A stretch of 64,000 nucleotides of DNA, taken from contig NZ_BANX01000011.1 in assembly GCF_000334455.1 (NCBI RefSeq), positions 62,001-126,000 on the forward strand, written 5' to 3'. The notes under the pieces are model-generated. The model saw nothing but the letters and a program-made list of their open reading frames with translations, was not told the DNA's origin and did no database searches. Shown here in pieces: positions 53,214 to 61,804 of the stretch (within the stretch, counting starts at the first letter, position 1; each line of letters begins with the position of its first letter). Both the position numbers and the translations under genes were made by a program. The stretch is from Gordonia soli NBRC 108243 (GTDB lineage: Bacteria; Actinomycetota; Actinomycetes; Mycobacteriales; Mycobacteriaceae).

Positions 53214-54779
53214 TCAGACCGCCGTCGACACCGGCTTGGGATGCTCTTTGCCGCGGGGGAAGCAGGCGATGCCGATCAGGATCGTGGCGACCACGCAGAT
53301 CGGCCCGGCCCAGCGCAGGATCGGCATCTCGCCGGCCGGATCGAATACCTCGGCCCTGGGCCACGCCAGGTTCACCACCATCAGCGCGCCGTACACCACC
53401 GCGAGCAGGTTCACGACGATGCCGAACCGGCCGAGCGAGAACACCTTCCGGCCGTCGCTGTCGACCGCGACCCCACCCTTGGGCCATCCCTGCAACCGGC
53501 GGTAGAGCATCGGGCCGGTCACCGCGAGGTAGGCGAGATAGATCAGGATGATGCAGACGCTGGCCAGGGTCGCGAAGATGGCCGAGTTGCCGACGTTGAC
53601 CACCAGCACGCCGATGCAGAGGACGCCCACCAGGATCGACGGGGCGATGGGGGTCTGGGTGCGGGAGTTGACATGCGCCAACGTCTTCGAGGCCGGGAGA
53701 CGGCCGTCGCGCGCCATCGAGAAGATCAGTCGCGAGCAGGCGGTCTGGATCGCGAGTGTGCAGATGAAGATCGCCACCGCGACGTCGCAGAGCAAGACCT
53801 TGCCCCAGAAGCTGCCGAGCACGGAGTCGATCACATACGGCATGCCGCCCGCGGCGAGCTCGTCACCGAGCGACGGGGCCGCCATCAGCGCGCCGAGCAG
53901 CATCAGTCCACCGCCGATCGCCGACACGGTCAGCGCCATCCGGATCGTGCGAGGCGCGACGCGGCGCGGGTTGCGGGTCTCCTCGGCGAGCTCGCCGGCC
54001 GAACCGAACCCCACCATCACGTAGGCGGCCATCAGCCCGGAGACGATGAAGGCCCAGATGTAGCCGGGCTGTTCACCGGCGAGCCCGGTGTCGAAGACGA
54101 CGTCGGGTCCGCGCTGGGCGTGGGTGAAGAAGGCGAGCACCACTGCGACGACACCGACGAGCTCGCAGGTGACACCGATGCTGTTGACGCGGCTCATCCA
54201 GTTCACGCCGACGCAGTTGATGATCGTGACCGCCACCAGGAGCACCGAGCCGAGCAGGACGGCGTTGGAGGCGCCACTGGTGCTGGTGAGCGTCGGATCA
54301 TCGCCGATGATCTGGAATCCACTCCACACCGTCGGCAACACCACCTGCAATGCGATCGCCGCCGCCGACGCCGTGACGATCTGGGCGATGATCATGAACC
54401 AGCCGCCGAACCAGCCGATGACCTCACCACCCATCCGGCGAGACCACTGGTAGATGGCGCCGGAGATCGGGTAATGCGCCGCGATCTCGGCGAAGCACAG
54501 TGCGACGAGTAGCTGGCCGCCGTAGACGATCGGCCAGGTCCAGAAGAACGCCGGTCCGCCGAAACCGAAACCCAGACCGAACAATTGGAAGATCGTGGTG
54601 AGGATCGAGACGAAGGAGAAGCCCGCGGCGAAGGAGGCGAACTTGCCCAGCGAACGGTGCAGTTGCTGGTCGTAGCCGAACTCGGAGAGGTCGGCGGCGT
54701 CCGCGACGGTCGCCGACGGGGCCGGCGGGGCGCTCGGGACAGGCGGTGAGGACGGGGGCGGGGAAGCGATGGAGGTCAT
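53214..54779 (-). CDS. APC-family amino-acid/guanidinium-type permease
   Basis: The 521-residue protein begins at ATG 54779 with a Pro/Ala-rich cytoplasmic tail. It has about twelve membrane helices, with the APC family landmarks FASFAAGFSFVSILTT and GFGSAGELAEETRNPRRVAPRTI. By position first in the cluster it should import the nitrogen source (guanidine, urea or a related amine). The substrate cannot be read from sequence. Confidence 0.83.
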   Translation of the reverse strand: MTSIASPPPSSPPVPSAPPAPSATVADAADLSEFGYDQQLHRSLGKFASFAAGFSFVSILTTIFQLFGLGFGFGGPAFFWTWPIVYGGQLLVALCFAEIAAHYPISGAIYQWSRRMGGEVIGWFGGWFMIIAQIVTASAAAIALQVVLPTVWSGFQIIGDDPTLTSTSGASNAVLLGSVLLVAVTIINCVGVNWMSRVNSIGVTCELVGVVAVVLAFFTHAQRGPDVVFDTGLAGEQPGYIWAFIVSGLMAAYVMVGFGSAGELAEETRNPRRVAPRTIRMALTVSAIGGGLMLLGALMAAPSLGDELAAGGMPYVIDSVLGSFWGKVLLCDVAVAIFICTLAIQTACSRLIFSMARDGRLPASKTLAHVNSRTQTPIAPSILVGVLCIGVLVVNVGNSAIFATLASVCIILIYLAYLAVTGPMLYRRLQGWPKGGVAVDSDGRKVFSLGRFGIVVNLLAVVYGALMVVNLAWPRAEVFDPAGEMPILRWAGPICVVATILIGIACFPRGKEHPKPVSTAV

Positions 54780-54820
54780 GGCGTGGTCTCTCTCGTGCGG
54801 CTCACCGTCGAGCGGGTTTT

Positions 54821-54836
54821 TCTGTCGGTTGACAGA
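54821..54836. promoter_or_regulatory. TetR operator A of the nitrogen cluster
   Basis: TCTGTC (54821-54826) and GACAGA (54831-54836) form an inverted repeat with spacer GGTT, 41 bp before the permease start. Its centre is 32 bp from that of operator B, about three helical turns. Confidence 0.7.
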
Positions 54837-54848
54837 TAACCGGTCCGC

Positions 54849-54872
54849 CATTTCTGTCGAATGACAGAAATG
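54849..54872. promoter_or_regulatory. TetR operator B of the nitrogen cluster
   Basis: CATTTCTGTC (54849-54858) and GACAGAAATG (54863-54872) are perfect 10-bp arms around GAAT. The same TCTGTC-N4-GACAGA core occurs in operator A. Both are likely sites for the TetR encoded divergently at 55079, and thus make the cluster inducible. Confidence 0.78.
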
Positions 54873-55078
54873 TTGCCGAGCTGCTACCACGCGCAACGTC
54901 TCTGTTACGCGTCGCTGGTGGGGACCGCCGATGGCGGTGACGAGGCCGGTGACGAGGGGGCGCCGGCCACATCGCCGTGGCGTCCGCGACCCTTTTCCCA
55001 CGGACTCCGATTAGGGTCGATGTCCTGGGCTCGACACCGAGAGTCTCATCCTGCGCCGGATGTACGACGGGAGAAACG

Positions 55079-55720
55079 ATGGCCGCCAGTTCCGCAGGAA
55101 CTGCTTCTGCCGGTGGTGGCCCGGGTCGCCCACGGCTGGTCGCAGCACGCCGCCGCGGGGCGACCGCACGCGACGAGATCCTGGATGCCGCAGCGGAACT
55201 CTTCGCCGGCCGGGGCTACACCGGGACGTCGACGAGGATGATCGCCGATGCGGTCGGGATCCGTCAGGCGTCGCTCTACCACCACTTCCCCACCAAGGAC
55301 GACATCTTGGTGGCGCTGCTGCAGTCCACCGTCGTGGCATCGCTGGAACGCGCCCGCACTCTTCTGGCCGACGACGGGCCCGCGGTCGAGCGGCTCCTCG
55401 ACCTCGCCCGTTTCGACATCACCCAGTTGGCGACCTCACGTTGGAATCTGGGAGTCCTGTACCTGCTCCCGGAGATCGGTGACGAGCGCTTCGCCGAGTT
55501 CCGCGCCGCTCGAACCGAATTGGCGGCCGCCTATGCCACCCTCGCTGCCGCCACCCTCGGCAGCGACACCGACAACCGACGGCTGCTGCCGTTCCGACTC
55601 GTCGAGTCGGTGATCATGGTGCGATCCGACGAACAGCGTGGCGAACTCGGCGACCAGACCGCACCAGGGCTGGTCGACACCCTCGTCGAGGCGATCGCGG
55701 CCGTTCTCGCCACACCCTAG
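55079..55720 (+). CDS. TetR-family regulator of the nitrogen cluster
   Basis: ATG 55079 follows GGGAG and gives 213 residues, preferred over the longer frame from 54977. The helix-turn-helix covers STRMIADAVGIRQASLYHHF. It faces away from the permease gene across the twin operators at 54821-54872, so it most likely represses the nitrogen cluster and itself; a small cationic or amide ligand is plausible. Confidence 0.85.
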   Translation: MAASSAGTASAGGGPGRPRLVAARRRGATARDEILDAAAELFAGRGYTGTSTRMIADAVGIRQASLYHHFPTKDDILVALLQSTVVASLERARTLLADDGPAVERLLDLARFDITQLATSRWNLGVLYLLPEIGDERFAEFRAARTELAAAYATLAAATLGSDTDNRRLLPFRLVESVIMVRSDEQRGELGDQTAPGLVDTLVEAIAAVLATP

Positions 55721-55808
55721 GGTCCATCCGCCCACCCACTCGGCTGGGTACCATGGTCGTCGTAGCTCTTCTGTGTGCGAGCTTCCCCCATGTGTTGAGT
55801 GAGGTGCC

Positions 55809-56141
55809 ATGGCCGACGCCGACGGACATCCCGAGGTCGACGAGTACGACCTGACCGCGGTCCTGCATGCGCTCGCCGACGACAACCGGCGCAGCGTCAT
55901 CGCGCAGTTGGCGGCCGAACCGCCGGAGACCGAACAGTTCTGCAGCGAGTTCGGCATGCCATGGGCACCGTCGACGCGGACACACCACTTCCGCGTCCTC
56001 CGCAAGGCAGGTCTGATCTGGCAGCGGGACGTGGGCAACGGCCGCATGACGCGTCTACGTCGCGACGACATGGACCGCGCCTTTCCCGGCCTGCTCGACA
56101 CGGTCCTGGCCGGCGATTCCGCAACCCGCACGAAGGTCTGA
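55809..56141 (+). CDS. ArsR-type winged-helix regulator
   Basis: The 110-residue protein has the ArsR core LHALADDNRRSVIAQLA and STRTHHFRVLRKAGLIWQR (recognition helix), followed by a short wing. ATG 55809. No Cys pair of metal sensors is seen, so it is probably not an arsenic sensor. It stands alone between two TetR genes; target unknown. Confidence 0.78.
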   Translation: MADADGHPEVDEYDLTAVLHALADDNRRSVIAQLAAEPPETEQFCSEFGMPWAPSTRTHHFRVLRKAGLIWQRDVGNGRMTRLRRDDMDRAFPGLLDTVLAGDSATRTKV

Positions 56142-56174
56142 CGTCCGCCAAGGCGCGACCGCACCGGACGACTG

Positions 56175-56780
56175 TTACTGGTCGACTGCTCTCAGCACAG
56201 CATCGACGGCCTGGTACAGCGTGGCGGTCTCCCTCTCGAGTACCGACGTCTCGGTAGGCAGCGCCCGCTCGATGGAGACGCCGTTGACAACGGCATTCAG
56301 GAAGTTCGCGTGCTGCCTCACGTCACCGGGGACGAGTGCGCCCTCCTCGTCCAGAACCGTCAGCCAATGTTCCATCCGCCGAGTCCCTTCGGCCGCCATC
56401 GTCAGGTACGCCGCCCGTGTCTCGTCGGTGGGTTCGGTCGCGATGAAGGCGTCGAACACCGTCGTCCAGGCCCGTCGGGCTTCGTCCCCGACCTGCGGGG
56501 CGAGAATCTGTCGTAAGCAGTGGACCAGTCGTTCGCGCGGGGCCACCGATCGGTCGTATATGACCTCGTCGTCCGACGTCGCGACGTCGTAGATCGTCCG
56601 CAGAACCGCATCACGTAACGCTCGCTGCGTCGGGAAGTGGTGTCGCAGCGAACCCATGCTGACACCGGCGCGTGCGGCCACCGTCCGAACGCTGAGCGTC
56701 GATGCCGGGTTCTCGCCGATCATCTCGCACGCAGCGATGATCACCTTCGCCCTGGAGTCCAGTACCGGTTTCTCCGTCAT
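56175..56780 (-). CDS. TetR-family regulator
   Basis: ATG 56780 gives 201 residues (MTEKPVLDSRAK); helix-turn-helix VRTVAARAGVSMGSLRHHF. It is divergent from the secreted hydrolase gene at 56980 across three operators at 56839-56904, and most likely controls that gene and itself. Confidence 0.85.
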   Translation of the reverse strand: MTEKPVLDSRAKVIIAACEMIGENPASTLSVRTVAARAGVSMGSLRHHFPTQRALRDAVLRTIYDVATSDDEVIYDRSVAPRERLVHCLRQILAPQVGDEARRAWTTVFDAFIATEPTDETRAAYLTMAAEGTRRMEHWLTVLDEEGALVPGDVRQHANFLNAVVNGVSIERALPTETSVLERETATLYQAVDAVLRAVDQ

Positions 56781-56838
56781 CACTCTCTTCCTCGTCAGGG
56801 GCGGGTATCGATCATGCCGCCGACGCGCTGCGCCGATT

Positions 56839-56904
56839 CTAGCAACACAGCGTGCTAGCACACTGTGCTAGTGTCGTCTCTGCGCGACCAGCACAGCGTG
56901 CTGG
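56839..56904. promoter_or_regulatory. Three related operators between TetR and the secreted hydrolase
   Basis: CTAGCA (56839-56844) with TGCTAG (56853-56858); CTAGCACA (56855-56862) with TGTGCTAG (56864-56871), perfect with a single central base; and CCAGCAC (56888-56894) with GTGCTGG (56898-56904), perfect with AGC between. The first two share bases. All carry the CAGCAC/GTGCTG-type half-site (CTAGCA or CCAGCA). Confidence 0.8.
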
Positions 56905-56979
56905 AAGGACGGCCGCGGGGCGTCGTCCGCCTGCCCGACACCACAACCCGACCGACTCGACCCAAAGGACGGCACGACG

Positions 56980-58473
56980 ATGAGATCCCGATTGACACCG
57001 GCCCTCGCAGTGACGGGCCTCCTGATCGCCGGCTGTTCATCGATGCCCGCGCACGACTCCGCGCGGGAGAGTCCGCAGCCGGCGAGCCACGCCACACTTG
57101 CGTGGTCCGCATGCCCTGACGGCGTCGAGAATCCGGACGCGGGCCCGCCCCGCCTCCGGTGCGCCACGGTGCCCGTACCTCTGGACTACCGCGATCCGGA
57201 CGGGCAGCAGTTGGACCTGACGATCTCGCGGCTCGCGTCGACGAAGCCGGAGGCCCGGCGCGGTTCGCTGATGCTGAATCCCGGCGGTCCCGGCGGTTCT
57301 GGACTCGACCAGCCGATCTTCCTGGCGCAGAGGGGAATTCCGCAAGAACTACAGGACAGCTACGATCTGATCGGCATCGACACCAGGGGGATCGGACATT
57401 CGTCGCCGATCAGTTGCGGCTTCACATCCGACGTCGCGTACTACGGTGCCGTACCACCGTATGCCTACGATGAGCGCGCTTTCGAGGAGCAGTCGGCAAC
57501 GGCACACACTGTCGCCGAACGCTGCGCGGCCAACGACGACGGCCGAATGCGGCATGTGACGACGGCGAACATGGCACGCGACCTCGATCGCATCCGCGCT
57601 GCTCTCGGCGAGGAGAAGGGCAACTACCTCGGATACTCCTACGGCACGGCGCTCGGCGCTGCATACGCATCGATGTTCCCGGATGCCACCGACCGAATCG
57701 TGTTGGACAGCAACATCGGCGACACACACCTCGACCGGGACGGTATGCGACGCTACGCCCTCGGCATGGAGGAGACCTTCCCGGACTTCGCGAACTGGGT
57801 TGCGGCGCGGGACGCTCGATACGGTCTCGGAAACACACCTGCGGCTGTTCGCGAGAGCTACTTCAGGATCGCCGGCAAGCTCGACCGCGATCCGGTCGAC
57901 GGGGTCGACGGTCGCGCGTTTCGATTGGGTACGTTCGTATCCCTCTACAACCCTGCGTCCTACGGCGCCACGGCGGACAGCTGGCGGACCATGCGCGACC
58001 GGGAACCCAACGACGCTCCGTCGGCGATCACCCAGGCCGCCCGGCAGATGGACAACAACTGGTCGGTGTTCCTCGCCGTGACGTGCAACGACGTGAAATG
58101 GCCGACCGATCCGGACACCTACCGGCGGGCTGTCGAAGCAGACCGCCAGAAGTATCCCCTGTTCGGTGCGGCAGCCGCCAACATCATGCCGTGCGCGTTC
58201 TGGCAGATCGACCAGACCGAGCCGCCAGTGGCCGTCGACGACGAGGGGCCCACGAACGTCCTCGTGGTACAGCATCAGCGAGACCCGGTCACACCGCACC
58301 ACAACGGCGTGCAGATCGACGACGCATTCGGTGGACGCTCGACGTTGCTGAGCGTCGACGGCAGCGGCCACGGTGTCTACGGACTCGGCAAGAACCCGTG
58401 CGCGCAGGATGTGATCACCGACTACCTGGTCGACGGGACCATGCCCGAACACGACCGAACCTGTCCCGCGTGA
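56980..58473 (+). CDS. Secreted lipoprotein hydrolase, TAP-like (tripeptidyl-aminopeptidase family)
   Basis: The 497-residue protein has a lipoprotein signal with lipobox LIAGC (Cys19). The alpha/beta-hydrolase domain has GGPGGSG (oxyanion), nucleophile elbow GYSYGT, Asp in QHQRDPVTP and His in GSGHGVY; the last two belong to the TAP-like C-terminal domain. Likely a surface peptidase or esterase (SlpD/Caeo-like). ATG 56980. Controlled by the divergent TetR. Confidence 0.85.
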   Translation: MRSRLTPALAVTGLLIAGCSSMPAHDSARESPQPASHATLAWSACPDGVENPDAGPPRLRCATVPVPLDYRDPDGQQLDLTISRLASTKPEARRGSLMLNPGGPGGSGLDQPIFLAQRGIPQELQDSYDLIGIDTRGIGHSSPISCGFTSDVAYYGAVPPYAYDERAFEEQSATAHTVAERCAANDDGRMRHVTTANMARDLDRIRAALGEEKGNYLGYSYGTALGAAYASMFPDATDRIVLDSNIGDTHLDRDGMRRYALGMEETFPDFANWVAARDARYGLGNTPAAVRESYFRIAGKLDRDPVDGVDGRAFRLGTFVSLYNPASYGATADSWRTMRDREPNDAPSAITQAARQMDNNWSVFLAVTCNDVKWPTDPDTYRRAVEADRQKYPLFGAAAANIMPCAFWQIDQTEPPVAVDDEGPTNVLVVQHQRDPVTPHHNGVQIDDAFGGRSTLLSVDGSGHGVYGLGKNPCAQDVITDYLVDGTMPEHDRTCPA

Positions 58474-58494
58474 GGGTGCTCGTGACGCTCCGGG

Positions 58495-59862
58495 TCAGGC
58501 GGGATGGCCGTCTGCCACTCGGCGGCGGCGGACCAGGACGAACGCCACGGTGACCACCACGAGCAGACCGATCAGGATCATGACCGTCGAGTCGAATGCC
58601 GAACGGTAGACGTCGGCGTGGCCGGACTGTCCTGCAGCGGTGTCGGCCGCCGCCACTCCGCTCAGGTGGACGCCTACGAGCGTCGACAACACGACGGCGT
58701 ATCCGGCGACGAACACCGCCTCGCTGCCGATGCGGAAGAAGTTGAGCACACCGGCCGCGGTTCCCGAGCGTGAACTCGGCACCACCGACAGTGCGTGCCC
58801 GTCGACCAACCCGACGGGCAGGCCGAAGCCGAGGCCGAGCAGGATCATCGGAACCACGATCCAGGCCACCGAGCGGTTCTCGGCCAAGAGCAGCATCCCC
58901 GCATTGCCGAGGATCAGTGCCCCGAGGCTGACGTAGACGATCACCCCCACGGTGAGTGCGCGGAACCGGGTGACCAGCTGTGCCACCACGATCGGTGCGA
59001 TCAACACCGGGATCGTCATCGCCAGCATCATCGATCCCGCGGCGCCCGCCGACATGTCCTTGATCCCCGAGAGGGCCGACGGCAGGTACGTGAGCAGTGT
59101 GACGAATCCGATCGAGCCGGCAACCGGGACAAGGCACATCGCGAGGAACTCGCGGTTGCGGAGCAGCGACACGTCGAAGACGGGGGTCTTCTGCCCGGTG
59201 ACGCGTGCGGCCGGGAGGACGCGCGATCCAATCGCGGCCGCCGCGAGGATGACCGCGTGGACGACGAACACTCCACGCCACCCGGTCGCAGCGATGAGCA
59301 CACCCGAGATCGTGGGTCCGAGCGCGAGTCCCAGTCCGTTCACCGTCCCGAAGATCGCGAAGGCGTGCGTTCGGCGATCACCGGTGAACGTCGTCGACAG
59401 CATCGAGCTGGAACCGGTGAGGATCGCCGCGGCCCCGATCCCCGCGACGACGCGGGCCAGGTCGAGGAGCAGCAGGGTCGGCGCGAGAGCGCTGGCGACA
59501 CTGCCCACCGTCACCAGGGTCGCCCCCGCGGCGAAGGTGGTGCGATGACCGATGCGATCGCTGAGCGATCCCCACACCAGCGTGGCCAGCGCGAAGGCCA
59601 CGTTGAATCCGTTGACCACCCATTGCAGCGCAGTCGGTTCCGAGCCGAGGTCGCGCGAGATCAACGGCAGCGCCACCGCGGTGCCTGCGATGGCCGTCGG
59701 GGTGACGAACTGGGCTGCGAGGACGATCGGCAGGGTCCATCTGCCGGGCTCGGAGACACCGGGGTGCGCCGGGCCGGATTCCGCCCCATCGGCGACACCG
59801 GCGCCGGCTGCGCCGGGTGTCGATGAGGGCGTCGGTCTGGTCTCGCCTGCGGAGGCCGACAT
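58495..59862 (-). CDS. MFS drug-efflux-type transporter
   Basis: ATG 59862 follows AAGGGAG and gives 455 residues. About 12-14 membrane helices, with MFS motif A-like GSLSDRIGHRTTFA and motif C-like GLALGPTISGVL, typical of DHA-type proton antiporters. The gene stands alone; the inverted repeat TACGATG/CATCGTA at 59881-59915 lies just upstream. Substrate unknown. Confidence 0.83.
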   Translation of the reverse strand: MSASAGETRPTPSSTPGAAGAGVADGAESGPAHPGVSEPGRWTLPIVLAAQFVTPTAIAGTAVALPLISRDLGSEPTALQWVVNGFNVAFALATLVWGSLSDRIGHRTTFAAGATLVTVGSVASALAPTLLLLDLARVVAGIGAAAILTGSSSMLSTTFTGDRRTHAFAIFGTVNGLGLALGPTISGVLIAATGWRGVFVVHAVILAAAAIGSRVLPAARVTGQKTPVFDVSLLRNREFLAMCLVPVAGSIGFVTLLTYLPSALSGIKDMSAGAAGSMMLAMTIPVLIAPIVVAQLVTRFRALTVGVIVYVSLGALILGNAGMLLLAENRSVAWIVVPMILLGLGFGLPVGLVDGHALSVVPSSRSGTAAGVLNFFRIGSEAVFVAGYAVVLSTLVGVHLSGVAAADTAAGQSGHADVYRSAFDSTVMILIGLLVVVTVAFVLVRRRRVADGHPA

Positions 59863-59880
59863 GGGAGCTCCCTTCGTAGG

Positions 59881-59915
59881 TACGATGACCTTAGTAGCTA
59901 CCATCTACATCGTAG
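59881..59915. promoter_or_regulatory. Inverted repeat upstream of the MFS transporter
   Basis: TACGATG (59881-59887) and CATCGTA (59909-59915) are perfect 7-bp arms around 21 bp that contain GTAGCTAC (59894-59901), itself a palindrome. It lies 19 bp before the start. An operator is likely, but no regulator gene is adjacent. Confidence 0.4.
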
Positions 59916-59993
59916 TGCCGCAACACGGACGACCCCGCAGACGTCGGCGCCGACCATCGGAACCCGATGGCCGGCGCCGCCCCCGAACCTCGC

Positions 59994-61709
59994 CTACCTG
60001 GACTGCACCGCGATGTCGTAACCCCACCCGTTGACCGCATTGCGCGGCGGGTCGAACAGGGACGTGACGTTGTGCACCTTGCCGGTCGCGGCGACGCTGT
60101 TGCGGTCGGTGTACAGCGGGATTGCCACGGCCTGATCGAGAATCCGCCCGGTGATCTTGTCGAACAATGCCTTCCGGGTGCCCTGATCGGTCGCCCGGGT
60201 CGCGTCGACCAGCCAACGGTCGACCTGCCGGTCGGACAGCTTCGATCCACCGACGACCGACCCGAGGGTGATGCCGTCGACCTGCCCGAAGGTCAAGTCG
60301 GGTCGGGTGGTGCCGAAGGCGCGGTTGAGCTGCAGGGACAGGTCAAGCCCACCGACCTGGCGCGGGAAGGCCTCATAGTCGTTGGCAGCCAACAGATCGT
60401 AGATCTGCGCGTTCTCGACGTACTGCAGTTCGACATCGACGCCGAGGTCCTGACGGAGCTGCGCCTGCCATGCCTTCAGCACGTCGTCCAACGGATAGTT
60501 GGGCACGCTGGCGAGCAGGCGGACCCGGAGTCGTTGCCCGGCAGCATTCGTCCGAGGTGCACCGTCGTCGCCCGACTCTTTCCAGCCGGCCTCGTCCAAC
60601 AGCTCCTTCGCGCGGCTCAGGTCGGGTTTCGTACGGTTGTCGTACTTGGCGTCGAAGTACTTGCTGTCCGGCGAGATGAGGCTCCACGCACGCTTCTGAG
60701 TTCCTTTGGTCACCGAGTCGACGATCGCCGAGAGATCGACGCCCTGCGAGATCGCCCGCCGCACACGCACATCTCCGGTGGCGCCGTTGGTGACGTTGAG
60801 CATGATGTTCCACGGCGACGCCGCCGAGCCGGTCTGGGCGTACTGGAAGCCGGAGACGTCGCGGAACAATGGGATGTCGGTGGCCTTGACCGTTCCGATC
60901 GCATCGACCTCGCCGCTGCGGAGCAGCCCGGCCCGGGTGGAAGCCTCCGGGACGAACTTCACGACCAGATGATCGACATACGCAGCGCCCTGGTGCTTCG
61001 CGGTTCCCGGCCCCCACCTGTACGCCGGGTTCTTACGGAATCGGATCTCCTGGCCCTGGATCACCCGATCGATGATGAACGGGCCCGAGCCGATCAGCTT
61101 CGATCCCGCCGTCAGCGTCGCGTTGTCGGCGCGGAGGGTGCTCGGCGCGACGATGGCGCCACCGAGACCGGCCAGCGACGACAGCAGGTCGGCGCGCGGC
61201 TGGGAGAGGGTGAGCCGTACCGCGAAGGGGTCGATGACCGCGACGTCGGTGACGCTCGAGAACTGCAGCAGGCCGTTGTTCGTCCAGGCCGGGTACTTCG
61301 GGTCACGCAAGACGTCGAGGTTGGTCTTGACCGCAGCGGCGTCGAGCTTCTCGCCGTTGGTGAAGGTCACGTCGTCGCGGAGTCGGAACTCGTAGGTGCG
61401 ACCGTCGGGTGAGACCGTCCACGACTTCGCCAACCAGGGGTGGAAGTGCTCCTCCGGGTCCTCGGAGATCAAGCTGTCGTAGGCGTTGCGCAAGACCTGC
61501 TCGGAATCGAACGCCGCACCGTAGTGCGGGTTGAGTCCGCGGTCCGGCGCCTTGGGTAGGACGACGGTGAAGGTGCCGCCCGGCGCGGGCTCACCCGCGG
61601 GCGCGCCACCGCCGCTCCCGGGTTCCGGGTCGGAGGTGCAGGCACCGACGGCCAACAGCAGGACCGCGCTGAGCGCGAGAATGATCAGTCGGAACAGTCT
61701 GGTACGCAA
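59994..61709 (-). CDS. Peptide/nickel-type ABC transporter substrate-binding lipoprotein
   Basis: The 571-residue protein has a lipoprotein signal with lipobox VGAC (Cys24) and the SBP_bac_5 fold: PYGA-like start (GLNPHYGAAFDSEQVLRNAYDSL), VSPDGRTYEFRLRDDVTFTNG and a C-terminal QGTRKALFDKITGRILDQAVAIPLY. It should bind oligopeptides or similar ligands. It is 95 bp downstream of the ATPase gene in the same transcript direction. Confidence 0.88.
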   Translation of the reverse strand: MRTRLFRLIILALSAVLLLAVGACTSDPEPGSGGGAPAGEPAPGGTFTVVLPKAPDRGLNPHYGAAFDSEQVLRNAYDSLISEDPEEHFHPWLAKSWTVSPDGRTYEFRLRDDVTFTNGEKLDAAAVKTNLDVLRDPKYPAWTNNGLLQFSSVTDVAVIDPFAVRLTLSQPRADLLSSLAGLGGAIVAPSTLRADNATLTAGSKLIGSGPFIIDRVIQGQEIRFRKNPAYRWGPGTAKHQGAAYVDHLVVKFVPEASTRAGLLRSGEVDAIGTVKATDIPLFRDVSGFQYAQTGSAASPWNIMLNVTNGATGDVRVRRAISQGVDLSAIVDSVTKGTQKRAWSLISPDSKYFDAKYDNRTKPDLSRAKELLDEAGWKESGDDGAPRTNAAGQRLRVRLLASVPNYPLDDVLKAWQAQLRQDLGVDVELQYVENAQIYDLLAANDYEAFPRQVGGLDLSLQLNRAFGTTRPDLTFGQVDGITLGSVVGGSKLSDRQVDRWLVDATRATDQGTRKALFDKITGRILDQAVAIPLYTDRNSVAATGKVHNVTSLFDPPRNAVNGWGYDIAVQSR

Positions 61710-61804
61710 CGGAAGAGATCCTTCTGGTGGATGGGGACGGACCGACGGGTCGGGTGACCGGCCGAGATCAGGGACGAGCGCGATTCATCTCTTTCGCGTG
61801 ATCG

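Noticed and set aside
54780-54900. Guanidine-I (ykkC) riboswitch before the permease
   Set aside because: The leader is filled by the two TetR operators, and I could not find the conserved riboswitch core. A covariance-model search would settle it.
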